NCBI GenBank assembly: GCA_965371805.1
Contig: CBDUZW010000005.1
Span: forward strand, 1 to 64,000
Source: JAOZTV01 sp965371805
GTDB taxonomy: Bacteria; Acidobacteriota; Aminicenantia; UBA2199
Length of the DNA: 64,000 nt
Reading direction: 5' to 3'
Both the position numbers and the translations under genes were made by a program. The notes beneath the pieces were generated by a model. It did no database searches. It had not been told where the DNA came from and saw only the letters and a program-made list of their open reading frames with translations. Below are positions 43,696 to 51,683 of this stretch, piece after piece (the first letter of the stretch is position 1; the number at the start of each line of letters is the position of its first letter).

Positions 43696-44487
43696 ATGAG
43701 AAATTTTAAGACAGTGATCTATTCATTTGTTTTAGTTATTCTGGGAGTTATGTTCTCAACAAATTTACCTGGAGAATCTAAAGTAAAAAAATCAAGTCCT
43801 GATCAGACTATAAAGCAGCTTAAAGCTGGAAATGAAAGGTTTGTTGAAGGAAAAAGTATACATCCACATACAAATTCTGCCCGTTTAAAACAGGCCGGGA
43901 CAGAAAACCAGGGAGATCATGCTTATGCAACTGTTATTACCTGTTCAGATTCCAGAGTACCGGTAGAGCTTTTATTTGATGCAGGCGTTATGGATATTTT
44001 TGTTATCAGGGTTGCCGGCAATGTCTGTGATGTAGATGAGATAGGATCAATAGAATATGGGCTAGCCCATGTAAATACTCCAGTACTTGTTGTTCTAGGC
44101 CACACTCAGTGTGGAGCTGTAACTGCTGTTACTCATGCTGTTCATGGAACTGGACATGCTTTAGAAAGAAATATTCCTCCTCTAGTAGATAATATTGAGC
44201 CTGCAGTACGCCGTGCGATATCTGCTCATCCTGATGTCAAAGGGAATAATATTATTCCATATGCCATAGAAGAAAATGTCTGGCAGGGTATTGAGGATCT
44301 GTTTATGGAGAGTCCTTCGACTAGAAATCTGGTAAAACAGGGCAAAACTAAGGTTGTTGGAGCTATTTATGATGTCGGCACAGGAAAGGTACATTGGCTG
44401 TCAGAATTAACAGTTCAAAACATACTTAATAAAGTAAACTCCTCATCAAAAAGAGCAATGAATGCAATGGCAAAAAGTGGCCATTAG
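43696..44487 (+). CDS. Exported beta-class carbonic anhydrase
   Basis: 263 residues: signal peptide (about 1-25), then a beta-carbonic anhydrase. The zinc ligands are visible: Cys83 and Asp85 in TCSDSR, and His136 and Cys139 in GHTQCGAV. Further conserved segments are RVAGN and GSIEYGLAHVNTP. It interconverts CO2 and bicarbonate in the periplasm. AAAGGAG is present. It is a close paralogue of the first 260 residues of the next protein, indicating tandem duplication. Sits 15 bases after the HAMP gene. Confidence 0.9.
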   Translation: MRNFKTVIYSFVLVILGVMFSTNLPGESKVKKSSPDQTIKQLKAGNERFVEGKSIHPHTNSARLKQAGTENQGDHAYATVITCSDSRVPVELLFDAGVMDIFVIRVAGNVCDVDEIGSIEYGLAHVNTPVLVVLGHTQCGAVTAVTHAVHGTGHALERNIPPLVDNIEPAVRRAISAHPDVKGNNIIPYAIEENVWQGIEDLFMESPSTRNLVKQGKTKVVGAIYDVGTGKVHWLSELTVQNILNKVNSSSKRAMNAMAKSGH

Positions 44488-44505
44488 AAGTAAGGAGAGA
44501 TTAGT

Positions 44506-47256
44506 ATGAAGAGTATAAATAAAAATATATTTTTAGTTATTATGATTTTATTATTTAGTTCAACAATCTTACAACTTTTTGGGGAGAGTACATCAAAAAA
44601 ACCAAGTCCGGATGAAATAATCAGAATGTTAAAGGATGGAAACAACAGATTTGCTACAGACAAAGGAATCTACCCCAATATAAGTACAGCCCGTCTAAGG
44701 CAGGCAGGTACTGAAAACCAGGGAAATCATGCATATGCGACTGTAATCACATGTTCAGATTCCAGGGTACCTGTAGAGCTTCTATTTGATGCAGGAGTTA
44801 TGGATATTTTTGTTATCCGTGTTGCAGGTAATGTATGCGATGTGGACGAAGTCGGATCGATCGAATATGGCCTTGCACATGTAAATACTCCCGTCCTTGT
44901 TGTTCTTGGTCATAAACAGTGTGGGGATGTGACTGCTGTAACTCATGCTGTTTTTGGTACAGGACATGCACTTGAACGTAATATACCACCACTGGTAGAC
45001 AATATCGAACCGGCAGTCCGCCGTGCAATCTCCGCTCACTCAGATATTAAAGGGGATAATATTATTCCTTATGCAATTGTAGAGAATGTCTGGCAGGGTA
45101 TAGATGACCTTTTTATGAAAAGCCCTTCAACCAGAAATCTTGTCCAGAGTGGAAAAGTCAAGGTAGTAGGAGCGATTTATGATGTTGGGACCGGAAAGGT
45201 GGAGTGGCTTCCACAATCGAAAACTGATCAAATCCTGAGAAAGGTAAATTTGTCCTCAGGACGTGCGATTGAACCAATGGCAGGATCTGAACATAAGTCA
45301 GGAAAGGATAAAACTACTTCCCATGAAGTAAAAAGTGAACATGAAACAAAAAATGTAAGTCAGGGTACAACAAGTGCTCATAAGGAAAGCAGTTATATAA
45401 AAAAAGATATATTAAGCAAATCGAAAAGAGCCCAGAGCAGAGATTCCGGTTACTCTGCAATCACCTGGCTATTTATTTTTCTTGGAATAACATTTGCCGG
45501 AGGAATCTTATTATTTATATTTAAAGGAGGCGAGAATATGAGTATAAAAAATTTAAAAGTAGGCACCAAGATCTTTGGCATGGTATTGATAATCTTAATT
45601 TTCTTAGTAATAACTACAATAGTAAGTATAGGAAAGTTGGGTTCTATTGGCGAAGAGATAAAACAGATTGCACATGAGGATATACCTTTAATTGAGTCTA
45701 TAACAAAGGTTACAATGCATCAATTGGAGCAGTCGGTCTTGTTTGAAAGGGCACTGCGGTTTGGTGAGACCAAAAACAAAGAGGGTCTCAAAGAGGCAGA
45801 AAAAGAATTCGAAAAAATTTCAAGTTTAGTTGATGAAGAAATTAAAGAAGCCGAAAAGGTGGCGGAAGAGGCAGTAAAGAAATCCTTACATCCTGAAGAA
45901 AAAAAAGAATTCGAAGATATTTCAGATCAACTTAAGGTAATCGAAAAGGAACATGGCAATTATGAGAGACATGTTGCAGAAGTATTTGAATTTCTCAACC
46001 GGGGAGAGCTTCATAAGGCAGAGGCAAAATCTGAAAATATTGAAAAGGAAGAGAAACAGTTGAATGAGGAATTGGGGAAACTCCTAAATGAAATTGAAAA
46101 ATTTACCGAAAATTCTACATTAACCGCTGAAAAAGATGAAAAAGCTGCAGTAAAGTTTATTCTAATTCTAGGTTTCTTTGCAGTAATAATTGGTTCATTG
46201 CTGGGATTTTTTATAACCAGAATGATCACTGTTCCAATAAGAAAAGCTATGAATATAGCAGATGACCTTGCCAAAGGTGATCTGAGTATGGAAATAGTGG
46301 AAATGGGAAAAGATGAGACGGGACAATTAATGGCATCCCTAAAACTTATGGTTGAAAATTTGAGGGGCATAGTGTTTGAAATACAGACAGCCTCTGAAAA
46401 TGTTGCTTCGGGCAGTGAAGAGTTGAGTGCATCGGCTCAATCTTTAGCCGAAGGTTCAACAGAACAGGCTTCATCAGCAGAGGAGATATCCTCTTCAATG
46501 GAAGAGATGGGAGCAAATATACAACAGAATACAGATAACGCAAACCAGACTGAAAAACTATCAACAAAAGCATCTGCAAATGCAAAGGATAGCGGGGAAG
46601 CAGTAACCGAAGCAACTTCAGCAATGAAAGAGATAGCCGGCAAGATAAATATAATTCAGGAGATAGCCAGACAGACCAATCTGCTTGCCTTGAATGCAGC
46701 AATTGAAGCTGCAAGAGCAGGGGAACACGGAAAGGGATTTGCAGTTGTTGCCTCAGAAGTCAGAAAACTGGCTGAAAGAAGTCAGAGTGCTGCTGAAGAG
46801 ATAACCGAACTTACCAAGAATAGTCTCGGAGTTGCGGAGAAAGCTGGAGAAATGTTAAATATCCTTGTTCCCGATATTGGCAAAACAGCTGATCTGGTTT
46901 CAGAAATAACTGCATCAAGTACCGAACAGAATCAGGGAGCGGGTCAGATCGTAAAGGCCATAAATGAGCTTGATAAAGTTGTGCAGGCTAATGCAGGTTC
47001 GTCAGAGGAGATGGCATCAACATCAGAGGAACTTTCATCCCAGGCACAGCAGTTACAATCAACAATATCATTTTTTAATATTGGCAATGAAAGATCACGA
47101 GCACAAACCTCTTTCCAGCAGAAAAGAGCCCCTCAAACTCCAGCAAGAGCAACTATGGTTCAACCTGCAAAGCAGCTGAAACCAAAAACAGGTGGAATGA
47201 AACTTGACATGGGATCAGGCACAGACAAAGAAGATGGTGATTTTGAGAGATTTTAA
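44506..47256 (+). CDS. Carbonic anhydrase-methyl-accepting chemotaxis receptor fusion
   Basis: One 916-residue frame. Signal segment (8-25); beta-carbonic anhydrase (about 35-260) with Cys83, Asp85, His136 and Cys139; Lys/Ser-rich linker (265-315); membrane helix (about 318-340); a second helix (about 353-375); a Glu/Lys-rich four-helix sensor (376-540); third helix (about 546-570); HAMP (570-625); and a full receptor signalling hairpin with tip EIARQTNLLALNAAIEAARA and EHGKGFAVVASEVRKLAERS. The C-terminus DFERF fits a CheR-docking pentapeptide. Topology puts the anhydrase and the four-helix sensor outside. AAAGGAGG lies before an internal in-frame ATG at 45538 (residue 345), where the receptor part starts. 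The two halves are each intact. Confidence 0.88.
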   Translation: MKSINKNIFLVIMILLFSSTILQLFGESTSKKPSPDEIIRMLKDGNNRFATDKGIYPNISTARLRQAGTENQGNHAYATVITCSDSRVPVELLFDAGVMDIFVIRVAGNVCDVDEVGSIEYGLAHVNTPVLVVLGHKQCGDVTAVTHAVFGTGHALERNIPPLVDNIEPAVRRAISAHSDIKGDNIIPYAIVENVWQGIDDLFMKSPSTRNLVQSGKVKVVGAIYDVGTGKVEWLPQSKTDQILRKVNLSSGRAIEPMAGSEHKSGKDKTTSHEVKSEHETKNVSQGTTSAHKESSYIKKDILSKSKRAQSRDSGYSAITWLFIFLGITFAGGILLFIFKGGENMSIKNLKVGTKIFGMVLIILIFLVITTIVSIGKLGSIGEEIKQIAHEDIPLIESITKVTMHQLEQSVLFERALRFGETKNKEGLKEAEKEFEKISSLVDEEIKEAEKVAEEAVKKSLHPEEKKEFEDISDQLKVIEKEHGNYERHVAEVFEFLNRGELHKAEAKSENIEKEEKQLNEELGKLLNEIEKFTENSTLTAEKDEKAAVKFILILGFFAVIIGSLLGFFITRMITVPIRKAMNIADDLAKGDLSMEIVEMGKDETGQLMASLKLMVENLRGIVFEIQTASENVASGSEELSASAQSLAEGSTEQASSAEEISSSMEEMGANIQQNTDNANQTEKLSTKASANAKDSGEAVTEATSAMKEIAGKINIIQEIARQTNLLALNAAIEAARAGEHGKGFAVVASEVRKLAERSQSAAEEITELTKNSLGVAEKAGEMLNILVPDIGKTADLVSEITASSTEQNQGAGQIVKAINELDKVVQANAGSSEEMASTSEELSSQAQQLQSTISFFNIGNERSRAQTSFQQKRAPQTPARATMVQPAKQLKPKTGGMKLDMGSGTDKEDGDFERF

Positions 47257-47364
47257 AAAGACTTATTGACATTTAAGGATGCAAAGTTTAAAGTATTTAT
47301 TTAAAATTTATAATTAATAAAAGGGTAGATATTTTGTCTGCCCTTTTTAAGGAAGGAGAAAATA

Positions 47365-47853
47365 ATGGAAAAAAATGAATTAATTGATGACGGACAATTA
47401 TTCACATTTATGTTGAGTAATGAAATATATGGAATAGAAATATCTAAAGTCCGTGAGGTTATGGACTTTAAGAAGATAACAACAGTACCGAAGACGCCTG
47501 ATTTCATGAAGGGCGTGATTAATCTCCGGGGAGGTGTTGTTCCTGTTATTGATCTGAGATTAAAATTCGGGATGGATGAGACAGAAAAAACCGTTGATAC
47601 CTGTATCATTATTGTTGATATAACAGTTGATGGAGAAAAGACCTTTATCGGTGCTTTGGCGGATTCGGTAAAAGAGGTTATTACTATTGAGCCGGAGAAT
47701 ATTGAACCTGCACCAAAGATAGGGACAAAACTCGATACGGATTTTATTAAAGGCATGGGTAAACATGATGATGAATTTGTAATAGTTCTGGATATAGAAA
47801 AAATATTTACAACAGAAGAACTTGTAGCCGTAAAAGAGATAGCTAAGGATTAA
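47365..47853 (+). CDS. cheW: Chemotaxis coupling protein CheW
   Basis: 162 residues of the CheW fold: FMLSNEIYGIEISKVREVMDF, VPKTPDFMKGVINLRGGVVPVIDLRLKFG, and DSVKEVITIEPENIEPAPKIG with FIKGMGKHDDEFVIVLDIEKIF. It links receptors to the kinase CheA, which is not in this window. GGAGG-type ribosome site. It directly follows the anhydrase-receptor gene, implying a dedicated coupling protein for this receptor. A 10-bp perfect hairpin follows. Confidence 0.94.
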   Translation: MEKNELIDDGQLFTFMLSNEIYGIEISKVREVMDFKKITTVPKTPDFMKGVINLRGGVVPVIDLRLKFGMDETEKTVDTCIIIVDITVDGEKTFIGALADSVKEVITIEPENIEPAPKIGTKLDTDFIKGMGKHDDEFVIVLDIEKIFTTEELVAVKEIAKD

Positions 47854-47876
47854 CAAAACAATTCTAATACATTAAA

Positions 47877-47899
47877 CAGGGCGTATAGAATACGCCCTG
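47877..47899 (+). terminator. Hairpin closing the cassette
   Basis: CAGGGCGTAT (47877-47886) pairs perfectly with ATACGCCCTG (47890-47899) over a three-base loop, 24 bases after cheW. A-rich rather than T-rich on the 3' side, so efficiency is uncertain. Confidence 0.55.
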
Positions 47900-48052
47900 A
47901 ATTAAAAACATTAAATCACAGAAGGTCTTATCAATATCAATAAATTGCATTTTATATGCCAATATACTTGATGAGGCAAATAATCTATCAAAAAACCTTC
48001 CCTCATTTTAACTATTAATGTATAATTATAAAACCTGATTATTGGAGCATAA

Positions 48053-50281
48053 ATGATAGATAAAGCTGAAAATTTACTTAAAGATGTATTTGGATATGAT
48101 TCATTCAGATTCGTACAGAAAGCGGCAATTGAAAATATTTTAAAGGGAAATGATACTCTTATCATAATGCCTACAGGTGGCGGAAAATCCCTCTGTTATC
48201 AGATCCCGGCTCTAATATTTGATGGATTAACCATAGTTATTTCACCATTAATTTCGCTAATGAAAGATCAGATCGAGCAACTTAAACAAAACGGAATTAA
48301 CGCTGTCATGTTGAATAGTTCATTGTCTTATGAAGAGTATCAACTCAATGTGGATTCAATTAGAGATGGAGAGGTAAAACTATTATACCTTGCTCCGGAA
48401 ACATTATTAATGCATAAAACAATAGAACTTTTAAAAACCCGGAAGGTCTCCTGTTTTACAATTGATGAAGCACATTGTATATCTGAATGGGGACATGATT
48501 TCAGACCGGAATACAGACAATTAATGGAAGTAAGAGAGATGTTTGCAGATACAATTTGTATAGCTTTAACAGCAACTGCAACTGAGAGAGTTAGAGTCGA
48601 TATAAAGAACACACTTAATCTCCAGGGCTCAAGTGAATTTATCTCTTCATTTGACCGGAAAAACCTTTTTCTAAAAATAATTGAAAAAAATGATCCCAAA
48701 AACCAATTATTACATTTTTTAAAAAATTTCAGCAGGAATGACCCGGGAATTATATACTGTTTTTCAAGAAAACAGGTTGATTCAATTTCAGAATTTTTAA
48801 ATAAACATGGATACCTGGCACGCCCCTACCATGCGGGATTAGATACAGAAGATCGAAAAAAAAATCAGGAAAAATTCCTGAGAGATAAGGTGCAGATAGT
48901 CGTTGCAACAATAGCCTTTGGGATGGGAATCAACAAAACCAATGTAAGATTTGTTATTCACTATGATCTTCCTAAAAATATTGAATCATATTACCAGGAG
49001 ATCGGGCGTGGAGGACGTGATGGACTTAGAGCAGAATGCTTACTGCTTTTTGGATATGGTGATTCAAAAAAGATTGAATACTTTATTGAACAGAAAGAGG
49101 GAAATGAAAAAATAAATGCTATTAATCATCTGAAAGAGTTGTTAAGCTTTGTTGATTCTATAAAATGCCGCAGAATCCCCCTTTTAAACTATTTTGGAGA
49201 GCATTATCCGGAAGAAAATTGCGGGATGTGCGATAATTGTGTTGAAGAAAAAGAGGATCTGGTCAATATGACCGATATAGCAAAAAAACTTTTTACATGT
49301 ATCATTCAAACAGGCAATATGTTTGGTCCAACACATTTAATTGATGTATTAAGAGGATCTCAATCGCAAAAAATAAAAAAATTTAATCATGACCATTTAG
49401 AGATATATGGGACAGGGAATGATCTATCAAAAAAACAGTGGTTTTCAATTTCCAGGCAACTTATAAAAAAAGGGCTTCTATATCAGGATCCGGAGTATGG
49501 TGGATTGAAAATCACTCAGACAGGTAATAAAGTCATCTATGAGGGAGAAACCTATTTCGGAATAATCCCAAAGGAAGAGAAGAAAATAAAAAAATCAAAA
49601 AAGCAAAAAGGTATCACAATTGAACTTGATGAACAGGATTTAGATCTATTTGAAGCCCTCAGAAAAAAAAGAAAAGAAATCGCTGCAATTTTGAATGTCC
49701 CTCCATTTGTCGTATTCTCAGATAAATCATTAGTTGACATGACAGATAAAAAACCATTGAGCAATGACAAATTCTTAGAGATAAATGGTGTAGGAAACCA
49801 GAAGATGGAGAAATATGGCAAGTCTTTTATCTCTGTCATCAAAAAGTACTCTTCAGACAAACAAAATGGCAAAGAGGAAGAGTTTCCGGAAGAAGATCCA
49901 GAATCATATTATGAGAATAGTTTTGATATTGTTGAAACAGATTCAAATACCAAATATCAGAAAAAACCAAAAATAAGAAAATACACACTGGTTGGAGACA
50001 GGTTTAATGATGGTGTAGATATGGATGAATTATGCTCTCTTTTTAAGATAAAGCAGGACACAGTATTTAATAATCTCTACAAATACCTTCAGGATGGACA
50101 TACGATCAATCCGGACCAGATACTGGCCTATTCAGGACTTGATACTCAGAGCCAGAAACAGGCAATACAATGTTTCAGAGAACTCGGTACAGAAAACGTA
50201 TCACCTGTTTATGAAAAAATGAATGGACAAATAAACCATCATGAATTAAGAATTATTCAACTATATTTACTATGTAAATAA
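48053..50281 (+). CDS. recQ: ATP-dependent DNA helicase RecQ
   Basis: 742 residues. Helicase motifs: PTGGGKSLCYQ (Lys45), DEAH at 138-141 followed by CISEWGHDFRPEY, TATAT, RPYHAGLD, VVATIAFGMGINKTNVRFVIHYD and QEIGRGGRDG. The zinc-binding region carries four cysteines (KCRR...CGMCDNC), followed by a winged-helix RQC domain, an HRDC domain (about 540-605) and an extra C-terminal helical region (about 640-742). It unwinds DNA 3' to 5' in repair and recombination. Longer than E. coli RecQ (about 610) because of the C-terminal region. GGAG precedes the ATG. Confidence 0.94.
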   Translation: MIDKAENLLKDVFGYDSFRFVQKAAIENILKGNDTLIIMPTGGGKSLCYQIPALIFDGLTIVISPLISLMKDQIEQLKQNGINAVMLNSSLSYEEYQLNVDSIRDGEVKLLYLAPETLLMHKTIELLKTRKVSCFTIDEAHCISEWGHDFRPEYRQLMEVREMFADTICIALTATATERVRVDIKNTLNLQGSSEFISSFDRKNLFLKIIEKNDPKNQLLHFLKNFSRNDPGIIYCFSRKQVDSISEFLNKHGYLARPYHAGLDTEDRKKNQEKFLRDKVQIVVATIAFGMGINKTNVRFVIHYDLPKNIESYYQEIGRGGRDGLRAECLLLFGYGDSKKIEYFIEQKEGNEKINAINHLKELLSFVDSIKCRRIPLLNYFGEHYPEENCGMCDNCVEEKEDLVNMTDIAKKLFTCIIQTGNMFGPTHLIDVLRGSQSQKIKKFNHDHLEIYGTGNDLSKKQWFSISRQLIKKGLLYQDPEYGGLKITQTGNKVIYEGETYFGIIPKEEKKIKKSKKQKGITIELDEQDLDLFEALRKKRKEIAAILNVPPFVVFSDKSLVDMTDKKPLSNDKFLEINGVGNQKMEKYGKSFISVIKKYSSDKQNGKEEEFPEEDPESYYENSFDIVETDSNTKYQKKPKIRKYTLVGDRFNDGVDMDELCSLFKIKQDTVFNNLYKYLQDGHTINPDQILAYSGLDTQSQKQAIQCFRELGTENVSPVYEKMNGQINHHELRIIQLYLLCK

Positions 50282-50326
50282 TTAAAATATCTTTCCTCAG
50301 TCTGTATCTAATTAAAAATTAAGGGT

Positions 50327-51385
50327 CTAATCAAGTTGCTCCTTCAATCTCTCTTTATCTGACATTCTGCTTTCCAGTTTCCGCATATAGGTAAATGCTT
50401 TTCTATTGCCAAATTTGGTATAAGACATTTGAGCCCATTTGTATGCTCTATCAAATTTCCCCTTTAATTCAGCAGCAAAGGCAAGATTATATGCCGCCCT
50501 TCCAGCTATTTTCGGATCATCATGCTTTAGAAGTGATTTCCATATTCGAGTAGCGCCACTCCAGTCATCTGCTTTAACATAACGCTTTGCCTCTTCTAAA
50601 CCCGGATCCCCCTTGACATAAAAATCTCTATAAACATTTATCCAGGTTGGAGAGATCCTTATTCCATACTGAATACCTGAGTTAAATCCTGAAACATTGA
50701 TAGCTTCCCTTTTTGTTGGTAATCTGTATAGAGCCTTTCTTTTTGTTTTGCCTGTTGAACTCCATGCTTTTCTGTCACGAAAGGTATTCATATCAACTAT
50801 ACTGCTGGTTGCAGGATCATATATTCTCCACCCTGAGTTTACATCAATATATAGATCCGCATAATATTTGGGTACCAGTACTTTTTTTTTCTTATCTGTA
50901 CCCTTTATTTTAATTTTTTTCTTTTTTAATTTTCTTTCAACATCAATAGAAATATTTGAATCAAATGTTTCAAGAACGATCAAAGCATCTACTCTATACT
51001 TATTACAGATATTTCTAACTGTGCTCCAGTTTAACTGCCTTGCAAATCTTCTTGTACCTGTCCCTCTCAGCCTCTCTCCCCTGATAATTACAGAAGTAAA
51101 TCTTGGAGAGTCATTTAATTTGCCGGCAAGGCCATTGATGCATTTATCCGCACCTTCTCTATCTGCAAAAATCTGTTCACCAGTGACAAAACCTTCAAGA
51201 AAATTGATCACTTTTCTTCTACGTGCAGGTATAGTTCTATTGATAATACCTATATGCTTAATCTCTTTTGTAATGCTAATCTCTGCTGGTACCAGTATCT
51301 CAAGCGGCACAGAAGATGTTGAACATGAAACAAAAAAAGATACAACTAAAACTAACGGCAATAGTACTAACTTTATATTTTTCAT
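50327..51385 (-). CDS. DUF6340-like lipoprotein
   Basis: 352 residues with a lipoprotein signal (VVSFFVSCS; lipidated Cys near residue 21). The middle includes EISITKEIKHIGIINRT and DALIVLETFDSNISIDVE, followed by a C-terminal tetratricopeptide-like pair (DDWSGATRIWKSLLKHDDPKIAGRAAYNLAFAAELKGKFD split over two helices). The pattern matches the DUF6340 lipoproteins of Bacteroidota as I recall them. Probably bound to a membrane on its periplasmic face; function unknown. Confidence 0.7.
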   Translation of the reverse strand: MKNIKLVLLPLVLVVSFFVSCSTSSVPLEILVPAEISITKEIKHIGIINRTIPARRRKVINFLEGFVTGEQIFADREGADKCINGLAGKLNDSPRFTSVIIRGERLRGTGTRRFARQLNWSTVRNICNKYRVDALIVLETFDSNISIDVERKLKKKKIKIKGTDKKKKVLVPKYYADLYIDVNSGWRIYDPATSSIVDMNTFRDRKAWSSTGKTKRKALYRLPTKREAINVSGFNSGIQYGIRISPTWINVYRDFYVKGDPGLEEAKRYVKADDWSGATRIWKSLLKHDDPKIAGRAAYNLAFAAELKGKFDRAYKWAQMSYTKFGNRKAFTYMRKLESRMSDKERLKEQLD

Positions 51386-51506
51386 AAAAAGATTGTAAAA
51401 AAAATAAAAAAAAAAGTCAATGATAGCATTAATTTATTTCTTAAACAGACAACCTTTCCCCAATTTTTACGTATAATTTATTTATTACCTAAGTTTAGCG
51501 ATTGTT

Positions 51507-51662
51507 TTGGATGAAGAGGTTAAGAATGTTGTTGCCAGAAGGTTTACCAAAACCGCAAATGTACTATTGAGTACATTGAGGATTTTTGAAAACCCTTATG
51601 GTGCAACAAGCTTTGATCTATTCGCCGAAAGAATCACTCAATTTAGGTATTATATCTTTTAA
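51507..51662 (+). pseudogene. Possible gene remnant before the tricorn-type gene
   Basis: An open frame of about 50 codons with protein-like composition: LDEEVKNVVARRFTKTANV, then LLSTLRIFENPYGATSFDL and FAERITQFRYYIF before TAA. The only start is a TTG at 51507 with no ribosome site, although TATAAT lies at about 51473. I cannot name a family. It fills the 300-base gap between the DUF6340-like lipoprotein and the tricorn-type gene; it could be the tail of a lost gene or a chance frame. Confidence 0.25.
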
Positions 51663-51683
51663 TTAATAAAATAAGGAGGATTT

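Noticed and set aside
46346..46714. 122-codon Leu/Ser-rich frame on the minus strand
   Set aside because: Antisense of the conserved receptor signalling hairpin; the + strand frame is certain.
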